DNA of 64,000 bases, taken from positions 46,268 to 110,267 of the forward strand of contig JAAVZL010000029.1 in NCBI GenBank assembly GCA_022791635.1, in the 5' to 3' direction. This DNA is from Lachnospiraceae bacterium (GTDB lineage Bacteria > Bacillota > Clostridia > Lachnospirales > Lachnospiraceae). This document shows, piece after piece, positions 1 to 8,655 of the stretch. Numbering within the stretch: the stretch's first letter is position 1; each line of letters opens with the position of its first letter. The position numbers and the translations under genes were made by a program. The notes beneath the pieces are model-generated. The model did no database searches. It was not told where the DNA came from and saw only the letters and a program-made list of their open reading frames with translations.

Positions 1-5
1 CGCCC

Positions 6-2084
6 ATGGGGGAGATCGCAGGCTTTCCCGTACGACCAGGGCTTTTCGATGTAAACGGGGCCATGGCCCTGCCAAATGGGGTGAGCTTTACCGTGCATAC
101 CCATTTTGGAACCTCCTGCGAATTGCTGCTCTATTATGAGGGAGAGGAGGAGCCCTATGCGGTGCTGCCCTTCCCGGAGGAATACAAAATCGGCGACGTC
201 TACTCCATGATTGTATTCGGACTTGACATTGAAAAGTTTGAGTACGCCTATCGGGTGGGTGGACCCTATGCGCCGGAAAAAGGAATGATTTTTAATAAGA
301 AATCCGTGCTCTTGGATCCTTACGCAAGAGTGGTAACCCGCCAGGGCCGCTGGGGAGAGCGTAGAAGCAGGGGCTACCGGGCCCGGGTGGTAAAGGATAT
401 TTTCGATTGGGGCGATATGCCTCAGTCCTCCAAGGAGCTCAGTGATCTTGTGATCTACGAGCTTCATGTGCGGGGATATACGAAGCACCACTCCTCAGGG
501 GTAAAGCACCCGGGAACCTTTGCCGGTTTAAAGGAGAAGATCCCCTATTTAAAGGAGCTTGGAATCAATGCAGTGGAACTGATGCCCATCTTTGCCTTTG
601 ATGAGACCATGAATTCCAGAGAAAAGGACGGTCATAGGCTTTTGGATTACTGGGGCTACAATTCCATTGGTTTTTTTGCGCCCAATACCAACTATATCTC
701 TGCCTATGAGTACAACCGGGAGGGAACAGAGCTTAAGGAGCTGATTCGGGAGCTCCACAACAATGGGATCGAAGTGATACTGGACGTGGTATTTAATCAT
801 ACGGCGGAGGGAAATGAGCAGGGTCCCACCTTCTGCTTTAAGGGCTTTGACAATAAGGTATACTATATGCTGACCCCGGACGGCAATTACTATAATTTCA
901 GCGGCTGCGGCAATACGCTGAACTGCAATCATCCCATTGTCCACCAGTTGATTCTGGAATGCCTCCGGTACTGGACCGTAAGCTACCGGGTGGACGGCTT
1001 CCGCTTTGATTTGGCCAGCATCCTGGGAAGAAATGAAGACGGCTCTCCAATCAGCAACCCGCCCTTGCTTAAAAGCCTGGCCTATGATCCGATCCTGAGC
1101 AAGGTAAAGCTCATTGCGGAGGCCTGGGATGCAGGCGGCCTTTATCAGGTAGGCAGCTTTCCTGCCAGCAAGCGGTGGGCAGAGTGGAACGGGAGATATC
1201 GGGATGCTCTTCGAAGCTTTATGAAGGGAGAGAGTCATGCGGCTCGAGAAGCGGCCTGGAGCATAGGCGGCTCGGGAGATCTCTATGGGGATCACAGAGA
1301 AGGCTACAAGGAGGAGTATGCGGGATACAATTCCAGCATCAATTTCTTTACCTGCCATGACGGCTTTTCCCTGTATGATTTGTATGCCTATAATTATAAG
1401 CACAATGAAAATAACGGATGGGACAATACGGACGGCTCGGACAACAATCGGAGTTGGAACTGCGGAGAGGAAGGGGAGACGGACGATCCGGAGGTTCTAA
1501 GCTTGCGGTTCCGCATGATTCGGAATGCCTGCACGGTGCTGATGTGCAGCAGAGGAACGCCCATGTTCCTAGCAGGGGATGAGTTTGGCAACACCCAATA
1601 CGGCAATAATAACAGCTATTGCCACGACAATGAGATCTCCTGGCTGAACTGGGAGCTTTTGAAAAAAAATCATGAGCTGTTTGAATTCTTTCAATTTATG
1701 ATTGATTACCGCCATCAGCATCCGGCGATTCGAAAGATTTTGCCGGGAGCAGTCTGCGGCATGGATCCTATCCATGCCCATGGCATAGACGCAGACCGGA
1801 CAGAAATTCCGAAGGAAACAAGAACCTTTGGCATTAGCTTTGCCGGCTACGACAGAGAGCAGGGGCGGGATGATATAGTGTATATTGCCATCAATGCGTT
1901 TTGGGAAAATGTAGACATTACCCTTCCCAGAATTTACTGCTCCGGCGCTTGGCATCTTACGGTGAACACCTACGGGGACGGAGAAGGCCGCTATTTCTAT
2001 CGGAAGGGCGAGGAGGTCCGCATAGAAGGCCGCTTTGTAATGCGGCCCCGATCCGTGGCAGTTTTTACGGTTCGGGATTTTTAA
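6..2084 (+). CDS. glgX: GlgX-type glycogen debranching enzyme (GH13, isoamylase subfamily)
   Basis: Predicted to hydrolyse alpha-1,6 branches of glycogen or limit dextrins in the cytoplasm. The 692-residue protein has an N-terminal isoamylase-type beta-sandwich (about 1-130) and then a GH13 barrel. All four catalytic regions are intact: DVVFNHT (D260, H265), GFRFD with nucleophile D335, AEAWD with acid/base E372, and CHDG with stabiliser D452. The ATG used is only 5 bases into the window, so its ribosome site is mostly out of view; the N-terminus (GFPVRPGLFDVNGA) fits family starts, so little or nothing should be missing. A diverged paralogue lacking catalytic residues lies at 58503-60359. 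GlgX versus pullulanase-like specificity is inference. Confidence 0.9.
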   Translation: MGEIAGFPVRPGLFDVNGAMALPNGVSFTVHTHFGTSCELLLYYEGEEEPYAVLPFPEEYKIGDVYSMIVFGLDIEKFEYAYRVGGPYAPEKGMIFNKKSVLLDPYARVVTRQGRWGERRSRGYRARVVKDIFDWGDMPQSSKELSDLVIYELHVRGYTKHHSSGVKHPGTFAGLKEKIPYLKELGINAVELMPIFAFDETMNSREKDGHRLLDYWGYNSIGFFAPNTNYISAYEYNREGTELKELIRELHNNGIEVILDVVFNHTAEGNEQGPTFCFKGFDNKVYYMLTPDGNYYNFSGCGNTLNCNHPIVHQLILECLRYWTVSYRVDGFRFDLASILGRNEDGSPISNPPLLKSLAYDPILSKVKLIAEAWDAGGLYQVGSFPASKRWAEWNGRYRDALRSFMKGESHAAREAAWSIGGSGDLYGDHREGYKEEYAGYNSSINFFTCHDGFSLYDLYAYNYKHNENNGWDNTDGSDNNRSWNCGEEGETDDPEVLSLRFRMIRNACTVLMCSRGTPMFLAGDEFGNTQYGNNNSYCHDNEISWLNWELLKKNHELFEFFQFMIDYRHQHPAIRKILPGAVCGMDPIHAHGIDADRTEIPKETRTFGISFAGYDREQGRDDIVYIAINAFWENVDITLPRIYCSGAWHLTVNTYGDGEGRYFYRKGEEVRIEGRFVMRPRSVAVFTVRDF

Positions 2085-2101
2085 GAGGCAGAAGAAAGAC
2101 A

Positions 2102-2143
2102 GGCCGCCGGGTGATTAGATTTTATCAATCACCCTGGCGGCCT
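2102..2143. terminator. Convergent hairpin terminator
   Basis: An inverted repeat pairs GGCCGCC-GGGTGATT with AATCACC-GGCGGCC, leaving a short AT-rich loop. It sits where the debranching gene meets the convergent gene on the minus strand and overlaps the last codons of the latter, so it could stop transcription from both sides. Confidence 0.6.
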
Positions 2144-2531
2144 TTAAAGCCTGCTCAATAATGTGACGCTGCATGGGCTCTATGCTGGCCTCTTCCGGAA
2201 GAATGAAGGGCCGTTCATCCAGAAAGGCATTGGAAAGCTGGTAGACATAATATTCCGCGTCTGGCTGCACCTCGGCCAGAGAGTCTCCCTGAATCCGCAT
2301 ATCCTCCGTATTCGTCTCCTGTCCCAGGCACATGGAGGTGAGGGTCTCCAGCATAATGGCAAAATGCTCTTCATCCCAGGCAGATAGGTAGGTACACTTA
2401 CATAAGCCCTTCGTAAAAAACGGATAGTCCGCATAACAGTCCAAAAGTTCCCAGAACCGGGTCCGGTGCCCGGAGTCCTCAAATAGCTTTTCTTCGTCCA
2501 GACGAAGAAAAACGCGATCCTTCCAATTCAT
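2115..2531 (-). CDS. Hypothetical protein, 138 aa
   Basis: I do not recognise the family. It is a small acidic soluble protein with no signal peptide or membrane segment, rich in aromatic residues and Glu/Asp, with three Cys (in LLDCYADY, GLCKCTY and MCLGQ). The ATG is preceded by a G-rich ribosome site (GGGGGG, 8 bases upstream), and no better frame competes, so it is probably real. It converges on the debranching enzyme and shares its terminator hairpin. A function cannot be assigned. Confidence 0.65.
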   Translation of the reverse strand: MNWKDRVFLRLDEEKLFEDSGHRTRFWELLDCYADYPFFTKGLCKCTYLSAWDEEHFAIMLETLTSMCLGQETNTEDMRIQGDSLAEVQPDAEYYVYQLSNAFLDERPFILPEEASIEPMQRHIIEQALKAARVIDKI

Positions 2532-2600
2532 AAAATATCCCCCCTGACAGATTGCTTTAACAAAATTTTACTCCAGATAGAAAAAGAATACAAGAAATAT

Positions 2601-2631
2601 TTGACTTAAAGCAGGGTTTAAGAAGTATAAT
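2601..2631 (+). promoter_or_regulatory. Candidate sigma-A promoter upstream of the truncated aldo/keto reductase
   Basis: TTGACT (2601-2606) and a perfect TATAAT (2626-2631) are separated by 19 bases, slightly longer than ideal. The transcript would run into the 17-bp inverted repeat and the shortened reductase gene, so this may be the original promoter of the damaged gene. Confidence 0.4.
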
Positions 2632-2638
2632 GAAGGAT

Positions 2639-2760
2639 ATTACGGAACTGGAGACAGTGATATTCTTTTTATACACAAATCGATTTACAGACGCATATTT
2701 TTGCGGCTGGAAATTGATTTAGACACAGGTGTATAAAAAGAATATTACGGAACTGGAATA
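2639..2760. repeat. Inverted repeat (17 bp) bracketed by two copies of the ATTACGGAACTGGA motif
   Basis: ATATTCTTTTTATACAC at 2660-2676 is the exact reverse complement of GTGTATAAAAAGAATAT at 2729-2745. Direct copies of ATTACGGAACTGGA start at 2639 and 2744, on either side. The arrangement resembles a small transposon-like insertion with flanking duplications, lying exactly where the reductase has lost its N-terminus. Confidence 0.55.
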
Positions 2761-2769
2761 AGAACTGGA

Positions 2770-3750
2770 ATGGACCTGGGAAAGGCTCTTCGGGGACGGA
2801 GAGAGAAGTTCATCCTCCAGGCTCATCTTTGCAGCGTTTGGAAGGATGGGCAGTATAAACGAACCCGGAAGCTTTCGGAGGTAAAGGAAGGATTCGAGGA
2901 TCAGCTTCGCCGTCTGGAGACGGATCACGTGGAGATTGGCATGATTCACTATGTGGACTCCCTGGAAGACTGGCACACCGTTGAGGCGGGCGAGGTGATG
3001 AGCTATGCTCTTGCATTAAAGGAGCAGGGAACCATCGGCTGTATCGGTATGTCCAGCCACAATCCGGAGGCTGCCCTTGCAGCGGTGCAGAGCGGTCTCA
3101 TAGATGTTCTCATGTTCAGCGTCAATCCCTGCTATGATCTGCTGCCGGCCAGCGAGGATGTAGAATCTCTGTGGGATGAGAAAAATTATGAAAAGCCTCT
3201 GGTAAATATGGATCCCAAGCGACAGGAGCTCTATGAGGTTTGTCAGCGGCAGGGTGTGGGAATCACCGTGATGAAGGCCTTCGGGGGAGGCGATCTTCTA
3301 AGTGCAGAGCTTTCCCCTGCAGGAAGGGCATTGACTCCTTTTCAGTGCATCCACTATGCCCTCACCCGTCCGGCTGTGGCCTGTGTCATGTCCGGCGCCC
3401 GTTCCATGGAGGATTTGACGGTAAGCATTTCCTATGAGGATGCCCCCGAGGAGGAAAAGGACTATGCAGCCGCCTTTGCAGCCATGCCGAAAATCAGCTG
3501 GCAGGGCCACTGTATGTACTGCGGCCACTGTGCCCCCTGCCCCAAGGGAATTGATGTGGCCTCTGTGACGAAATTTCTGAATCTGGCAAAGGCACAGGGA
3601 AGCGTTCCGGAGACCGTGCGGGAGCATTATGGCCTTCTCAAGCATCGGGCGTCGGCGTGCATCGCCTGTGGGGCTTGCGAGAAGCGCTGTCCCTTTGGAG
3701 TGCCCATTGTGGAGAATATGAAAGAGGCGGCTAAGGTCTTCGGGGATTAA
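2770..3750 (+). CDS. Aldo/keto reductase with C-terminal 4Fe-4S domain, N-terminally truncated (probable pseudogene)
   Basis: The remaining 326 residues match the second half of the TIM barrel of NADP-dependent aldo/keto reductases (GMIHYVDSLED, GCIGMSSHNPEAA, VMKAFGGG, ACVMSGARSMEDL). They are followed by a ferredoxin-like tail with two Cys clusters, CMYCGHCAPCPKG and CIACGACEKRCPFG. Family members are usually about 370-390 residues; the first strands and the catalytic Asp and Tyr are absent. The ATG at 2770 has no convincing ribosome site. Upstream DNA carries an inverted repeat instead of the missing coding sequence. Probably a deletion remnant, though the rest of the frame is open. Confidence 0.7.
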   Translation: MDLGKALRGRREKFILQAHLCSVWKDGQYKRTRKLSEVKEGFEDQLRRLETDHVEIGMIHYVDSLEDWHTVEAGEVMSYALALKEQGTIGCIGMSSHNPEAALAAVQSGLIDVLMFSVNPCYDLLPASEDVESLWDEKNYEKPLVNMDPKRQELYEVCQRQGVGITVMKAFGGGDLLSAELSPAGRALTPFQCIHYALTRPAVACVMSGARSMEDLTVSISYEDAPEEEKDYAAAFAAMPKISWQGHCMYCGHCAPCPKGIDVASVTKFLNLAKAQGSVPETVREHYGLLKHRASACIACGACEKRCPFGVPIVENMKEAAKVFGD

Positions 3751-3835
3751 CGCCAAAGGCAAGGGGGAGAACGAAATTTTTATCAGACACAGAGGGGAAT
3801 GCATAGGATAGAAAAAAGCAAAGGAAGTAAAAGCA

Positions 3836-4918
3836 ATGTCCAATATGCTTGACTATCTGAGGGAGAGAGGCGGCATTCCCCTCTCTAAACTCCCTCTAAC
3901 TCCGGTGGATGCTCTGATCATAAGCACCCTGTCCTATGTACAATTTGATCATCTTATTGCAAAGGATTTAAAGATGGCTCCGGATCTTCTGGAGCTTTCT
4001 CAGATGTTCTGGGAGCTTCCGGGTGAGGCCAGAACACACCGGTTTCGGGATACCCGGGACGGGGAACTTCTTGAGGCTCTCGGCCAGAGTCTTCGCTTTG
4101 GCTCCTTACATTTGGCCGGAGCAAAGGAATTGCTGGACGAGGAGCAGGAGCTGCAGTTTGCGGCAATCACGCTTCTTTTGGAGGGCGGAGGAGCTCTCGT
4201 GGCGTTTCGGGGAACAGACGGCACCTTGATTGGGTGGAAGGAGAACTTGAATTTAAGCTTTCTGGACGTCATTCCGGGACAGCAGAAGGCCCGGGAATAT
4301 CTGGAGAAAATAGCAGATCTCTGCCCGGGAAACCTTTACGTTGCCGGACACTCCAAGGGAGGCAACCTGGCCGTCTATGGAGCTGCCCGAAGCAGAGAGC
4401 CTGTAAGAGAACGCATACAGGCCGTCTATAATTATGACGGACCGGGATTTCGGAAAAAGGTATTGGAGGATCCGGGATACCGGGAGATTCTGAAGCGCAT
4501 ACATACCTTTGTACCCCAGGGATCAGTAGTAGGAATGCTGCTGGAGCATGAGGAGTCCTACACGGTGGTACAAAGCAATGAGGAAGGGCTTCTTCAGCAT
4601 GAGCCCTACTCCTGGGAAGTGTCCGGCGACGGATTTCGGGAACTAACGCAGGTGACAGAGGGCAGCCGTATGGTGGATGAAACCATAAAAAACTGGCTGG
4701 CCGGTTTATCGATCAAGGAAAGGGAACATGTTATCGAGGCCCTGTATGAGATACTGAAAGTCTCCGGCGCCAAGCGCATAGGAGAGCTTGCCAGGCCAAA
4801 GAATCTCCTTGCCATGCTTGAGAGGCTTGGAGGAGAGGAGGAAAAGACCAAGGAAATGCTTCTTATCACCCTGCGAAAGCTTGTGGAGGCTGCCGCCAGA
4901 ACAATTGTTTCGGGGTGA
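3836..4918 (+). CDS. DUF2974 family alpha/beta-hydrolase-like protein
   Basis: A 360-residue soluble protein. GHSKGGNLA (nucleophile-elbow Ser about residue 173) and the upstream VAFRGTDGT strand are the marks of the DUF2974/Mbeg1-like group of lipase-fold proteins common in Firmicutes. A His/Asp pair expected later in the fold cannot be pinned down by eye. No signal peptide, so an intracellular esterase or lipase role is likely but the substrate is unknown. The start is supported by AAAGGAAG about 9 bases upstream. It is convergent with the TetR gene, 13 bases away, with no clear terminator between them. Confidence 0.8.
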   Translation: MSNMLDYLRERGGIPLSKLPLTPVDALIISTLSYVQFDHLIAKDLKMAPDLLELSQMFWELPGEARTHRFRDTRDGELLEALGQSLRFGSLHLAGAKELLDEEQELQFAAITLLLEGGGALVAFRGTDGTLIGWKENLNLSFLDVIPGQQKAREYLEKIADLCPGNLYVAGHSKGGNLAVYGAARSREPVRERIQAVYNYDGPGFRKKVLEDPGYREILKRIHTFVPQGSVVGMLLEHEESYTVVQSNEEGLLQHEPYSWEVSGDGFRELTQVTEGSRMVDETIKNWLAGLSIKEREHVIEALYEILKVSGAKRIGELARPKNLLAMLERLGGEEEKTKEMLLITLRKLVEAAARTIVSG

Positions 4919-4931
4919 GCCTGCCGGTAAG

Positions 4932-5516
4932 CTAGGTGCATTTCTTCCCTTTCTCCCGAATAATGGCCAGAAGAGAGGTTTTCAGCGTAAAGGAGATACT
5001 TTCCTGAATTTCGTCCGGGCTCTTGGGATGGGGATCTATCAGGAGATCCTTTAAAATGCCGGAGAGGGCGCCGGCATAAAACTGGCTGAGAAATTGACGG
5101 AAATCCGGCTGAAGACGACAATTCTCCTGCTGCTCCAGGGTGGAGATGGTGGAGGAAATCAGCTGTATAAAATCCGCATAAAGAAACTCCTGCAGTCCGT
5201 CATAGCCCAGAGAATCGTAGATGGAGTTCAGAAATTGCCTGTTTTCGACAGTGTAATTGAGGATGAACAGAATAGTCTCCTTGAAATCCGCCAGAAGATC
5301 AAAGTTCTGGATGATTTTAAAGGCTTCCTGATCCAGGATCCATTTTAAAAGAGCATAAATATCTTCAAAATGATAGTAAAAGGTTTTACGATTGACACCG
5401 CAGTCCAGGCAGATTTCACTTACCGTAATTTTTGAAAAGCTCTTTTGATTCATAAACTTTCTTAAAGAGCCGGCAAGCAGACGCTTGGTATTGAGACTGG
5501 TAACTTCATATTGCAT
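4932..5516 (-). CDS. TetR/AcrR-family transcriptional regulator
   Basis: 194 residues. An N-terminal helix-turn-helix (about 25-60: KITVSEICLDCGVNRKTFYY) is typical of TetR proteins. The C-terminal ligand and dimer domain (FILNYTVENRQFLNSIYDSL onward) resembles the DhaS-type C-terminal domain. A ribosome site lies just upstream on the minus strand. It is divergent from shikimate kinase with about 190 bases between; its targets cannot be told from context, and no dihydroxyacetone genes are nearby. Confidence 0.85.
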   Translation of the reverse strand: MQYEVTSLNTKRLLAGSLRKFMNQKSFSKITVSEICLDCGVNRKTFYYHFEDIYALLKWILDQEAFKIIQNFDLLADFKETILFILNYTVENRQFLNSIYDSLGYDGLQEFLYADFIQLISSTISTLEQQENCRLQPDFRQFLSQFYAGALSGILKDLLIDPHPKSPDEIQESISFTLKTSLLAIIREKGKKCT

Positions 5517-5647
5517 TCCTATCCGCTCCTTTTCCGTTTATTATAGCCCGGCTTTTTGGGATTTCAATGGTTAATTTATCACATTTGACCATCAAAAGCA
5601 AAAAGCTCTGGAAGGCCGGGAGTGTGTATGGTATACTTGATGTCAAA

Positions 5648-5671
5648 GCTGTGGCAAAATAAGCCAACAGC
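5648..5671. repeat. Half-element remnant of the palindromic repeat family
   Basis: GCTGTGGCAAAATAAGCCAA followed by CAGC resembles the outer left arm of the full palindromic elements (compare GCTGTCGCAAAATAAGCCAA at 36680). No right arm follows, so this is a fragment, located just before the ribosome site of aroK. Confidence 0.4.
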
Positions 5672-5704
5672 ACGGCCATTGAACTGAGGTAGGAGGAAGG
5701 CGCT

Positions 5705-6241
5705 GTGAAGGATACGATTTTTTTAATTGGATTCATGGGAGCGGGAAAATCCACCGTTGCAAAGTGTCTGAAGGAGCAGTATGGACGCAGGCTGGTGGAG
5801 ATGGATCAGATGATAGAGAGGCGGGAGCAGATGCCAATCTCCCGGATATTTGAGGAGAATGGGGAGGCGTATTTTCGGCAGCTGGAGACCGGGCTTTTGG
5901 AGGAGCTTGCGGGAAGTAGGAGGCTTGTGGTCTCCTGCGGAGGGGGAGTGCCCTTTCGCTCCTGCAATGTGGACATTATGCGCCGAAGCGGCTGGGTGAT
6001 TTTTTTGACGGCCACACCTGAGACTGTTTATGAGCGTGTTAAGAACAGCCATCACCGCCCGCTGCTGGAGAAAAATATGAACCTGCCATTTATCACCGGC
6101 CTGATGGAGGAGCGAAGAGAGGGATATGAAGCTGCGGCAGATATTCAGGTTTCCACCGACGGACGTAAGGCAGAGGAAATCTGTGAAGAAATCATAAAGA
6201 GAATCAGAGAAAGCGAAGAAAAACCGGAGCTTTCAAGGTGA
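5705..6241 (+). CDS. aroK: Shikimate kinase
   Basis: Phosphorylates shikimate at the 3-hydroxyl with ATP in chorismate synthesis. 178 residues, the usual length. Walker A is GFMGAGKST (9-17); the shikimate-binding region includes EMDQMIE and the CGGGVP loop at about residue 80; the lid Arg region is HHRPLLE. The start is GTG, chosen because AGGAGGAAGG lies just upstream. It stands alone, not in an aromatic operon. Confidence 0.92.
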   Translation: MKDTIFLIGFMGAGKSTVAKCLKEQYGRRLVEMDQMIERREQMPISRIFEENGEAYFRQLETGLLEELAGSRRLVVSCGGGVPFRSCNVDIMRRSGWVIFLTATPETVYERVKNSHHRPLLEKNMNLPFITGLMEERREGYEAAADIQVSTDGRKAEEICEEIIKRIRESEEKPELSR

Positions 6242-6401
6242 CGGGTTTGTTATAAAAACAGGGCGGATAACAACAAAAAGTTGGTAGAATTATCTATGGA
6301 CAAAGGACTATGAGAAATAGTATCATAAGAAAGGTGGTATAAGTTCGAGAACAACGGACAGGGGAGAGCCAAGGCCTGCCCCCTGTAAGGAGGAATAGAA
6401 G

Positions 6402-6986
6402 TTGAGAAAAAAATCACATATTTCCCTGGCAAAATACATCGTGGAGGATGTGCGGGTGCCGGAGCTTGAGGCCCATCGAAAAGCTTTTTATCTGGGTAGC
6501 ATCCTTCCGGACTGTAAGTTTTCCTTTCTGACCAAGCGTCATGAATTTGGAGAGACCTTTGATCTGGTAACGGCTCAGATTCGCCGTCTCTCTGAACGGG
6601 AGGGCCGGGAGCACTCCAATCTCAGAGCCTATATGCGGCATCTGGGGGAGGTGATTCACTATGTGGCAGACTACTTTACCTTTCCCCATAACAATACGTA
6701 TGACGGGAATCTGAAGGATCACTGTTACTATGAGAAGGCGTTGAAGTTTCGGCTTCGGGAGTATGTGAGAAGCGGTGAGGCGTTTCGGGAGTGCATGGAG
6801 GTTCGCCATTTTGCCACTGCCGAGGCGGTGGTAAGCTTTATCAAGAATGCCCACCGGGAATACGTAAGCCGGAAGCGCAATGTGGAGGAGGACTGCCGCT
6901 ATATTGTGCGGATTTGCCGTCAGGTGGTGCAGGCCATCTTAAGTCTGGCAGGCTGCCGGGTGCAGGCGGGGCTGTGTGTTGCTTAA
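6402..6986 (+). CDS. Zinc-dependent phospholipase C-like protein
   Basis: 194 residues related to the zinc-dependent phospholipase C/S1-P1 nuclease fold: an early His (KKSHISLAKYI), an Asp in GSILPDCKF, and HxxxD in EVIHYVADYFTFPHN provide likely metal ligands. There is no signal peptide, unlike secreted clostridial toxins, so this is the small cytoplasmic-type subfamily seen in Lachnospiraceae and should not be read as a virulence factor. The start is TTG, set by AGGAGG about 7 bases upstream. It ends before a strong bidirectional terminator. The natural substrate is unknown. Confidence 0.8.
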   Translation: MRKKSHISLAKYIVEDVRVPELEAHRKAFYLGSILPDCKFSFLTKRHEFGETFDLVTAQIRRLSEREGREHSNLRAYMRHLGEVIHYVADYFTFPHNNTYDGNLKDHCYYEKALKFRLREYVRSGEAFRECMEVRHFATAEAVVSFIKNAHREYVSRKRNVEEDCRYIVRICRQVVQAILSLAGCRVQAGLCVA

Positions 6987-7002
6987 AGCTTTTTGACAAA
7001 TG

Positions 7003-7068
7003 CATAAAAAGTACGAAAAAAGGCTGCCGGTTTGTGAAATCGGCAGCTTTTTTTTCATACTTTTTATG
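7003..7068. terminator. Bidirectional intrinsic terminator
   Basis: GCTGCCG (7023-7029) pairs with CGGCAGC (7041-7047). The stem is extended outward by A-runs against T-runs out to CATAAAAAGTA/TACTTTTTATG, giving a U-tract on either strand. It separates the convergent phospholipase-like and SH3-protein genes. Confidence 0.85.
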
Positions 7069-7085
7069 TTTCCCCTGCTCGATTG

Positions 7086-8456
7086 TTATTTCAACAGGGA
7101 GGAGGGCACATAGCCTTCCAGTGTCTGATCGTTCTGGGTAAAGGAGATCTTCGTCCATTTCTGGCCGTCGTCCCCGGTCACTTCTTTGAGAATCGTCACC
7201 TTGGTGCCATTCTGCAGGGTGGCCCGGATGTCGCCATTAGGAGAGGCGTAGGTACGCACATAGGCTACGGCCGGTGTATTGGTGTTGGCATTAGAGCCTG
7301 CAGGCGGCGTACTCGGTGCAGAGCTTCCTCCGCCGGAAGCAGTGCCTACGGTCAGAAGATCTCCGCGAATATAGCCATTGAGAGCAACGCCGTCAATGGT
7401 ATAGGCAATCTTGTACCATTTCCGCCCGTCGTCGCCGGTGGTCTCGGAGAGGATGGTCACGTCGGTTCCCGTGGAAAGCTTGGAGCGAATATCCCCCCTG
7501 ACGGAGGCATAGGTGCGGACGTTGGCCACAAGAGGAATGACCCTGCCCGGTGTGGTGGATCCCGTAGCGGATCCTGTGGAAGAACCGTCTGACAGAGTGG
7601 TCCCCGGATTGGTTTCCGAGAGCATGTCGGAACGTATGTAGCCGTTTAGCTGGTATCCGTTGTCCTGGTAGGATACCTTGTACCAGAGCTTACCGTCGTC
7701 CGGTCCGGTCTTGGAGGCCACCAGGCTTACCTGGGTGCCTTTCGTCAGCCGAGAGCGGATATCGCCGTTGGTGGAGGCATAGGTGCGCACCATAGCCGCG
7801 TCCACGCTCACATAGCGGGTGCCGGACACGTCCGTGGAGTTGGAGCCGCTTCCCCCGGGATTGGTTTCTACCAGCAGATCTCCCCGGATATAGCCCTCCA
7901 TGGCGGAGCCGTTTTTGTTAAAAGAGATCTTGTACCAGGTTCTTCCGTCGTCCCCGCCCTTTGTGGAGGAGAGAACGGTAACGCTTGTCCCACGCTCCAG
8001 CCGGGAACGAATGTCAGCATTGGTGGAAGCATAGGTGCGGATGATGGCTACAGGCGGCTTTACAAAGCGGGCAGAGCCGTTCCCGGCCACTATGTTTGAA
8101 CTGCTTCCCGAGGAAGAGCCGCCCGACACACTGCCGGACACATTCAGAAGATCAGCCCGCACGAAGCCCTCCTTAGCATCTCCGTTGTAGGCGAAATAAA
8201 CATTGTACCACCTAAGACCGTCATCGCCGGTGGTCTCGGAAATAATGTTCACCTTTGTGCCCTGAGTCAGCTTGCACACGATGGACGAGCTGGTGGAGGC
8301 AGACGAACGCACATTTAAGATTCGATTTTTCACGGTGCCGGTTGCCCGGGCAGCCGAAGAAGAAAGCCCCGGTCCCAGCGGCGTGAGTAATAGAGAAAGC
8401 ATCAGCAGCACGGAAAAGAAACGTCTTGTCCGCCTTGAGGCTCTGTTCCTTGTCAT
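7086..8456 (-). CDS. Secreted or wall-associated protein with five bacterial SH3 repeats
   Basis: 456 residues. A signal peptide is visible: basic RNRASRRTRRFF, then the hydrophobic SVLLMLSLLLTPLGPGL, with cleavage likely near SSAARA. Five SH3 type-3 repeats of about 65-75 residues follow. Each begins with a VRTYAS/VRSSAS strand, contains GDIRSxLxxGTxV, and ends with a WYKxxx...GYIRGDLL block. Linkers are rich in Gly/Ser/Thr/Asn. No catalytic domain is present, so binding of peptidoglycan or another wall polymer is the likely role. It lies downstream of rqcH on the same strand with about 200 bases between. Confidence 0.85.
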   Translation of the reverse strand: MTRNRASRRTRRFFSVLLMLSLLLTPLGPGLSSSAARATGTVKNRILNVRSSASTSSSIVCKLTQGTKVNIISETTGDDGLRWYNVYFAYNGDAKEGFVRADLLNVSGSVSGGSSSGSSSNIVAGNGSARFVKPPVAIIRTYASTNADIRSRLERGTSVTVLSSTKGGDDGRTWYKISFNKNGSAMEGYIRGDLLVETNPGGSGSNSTDVSGTRYVSVDAAMVRTYASTNGDIRSRLTKGTQVSLVASKTGPDDGKLWYKVSYQDNGYQLNGYIRSDMLSETNPGTTLSDGSSTGSATGSTTPGRVIPLVANVRTYASVRGDIRSKLSTGTDVTILSETTGDDGRKWYKIAYTIDGVALNGYIRGDLLTVGTASGGGSSAPSTPPAGSNANTNTPAVAYVRTYASPNGDIRATLQNGTKVTILKEVTGDDGQKWTKISFTQNDQTLEGYVPSSLLK

Positions 8457-8655
8457 AAAAATTCCCCCCTGTTATGGATATTTCGTAACGGCTCAGTATC
8501 TGAACGGCCACGACAGTTCGGTAAAAAGTCAATGATATCCGCAAGGATACCATTTCCAGTATAATCATCCTCTTTCCAAAAGGCAAGGAAAACAGGGCAT
8601 TATTAAGAAAATCTTCAGAATTATGTTAACAATTGCGGCAGAAAAACGCGATGTG

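Noticed and set aside
6402..6986. Possible secreted alpha-toxin-like phospholipase
   Set aside because: No signal peptide and only about half the size; it is a common small intracellular-type relative.
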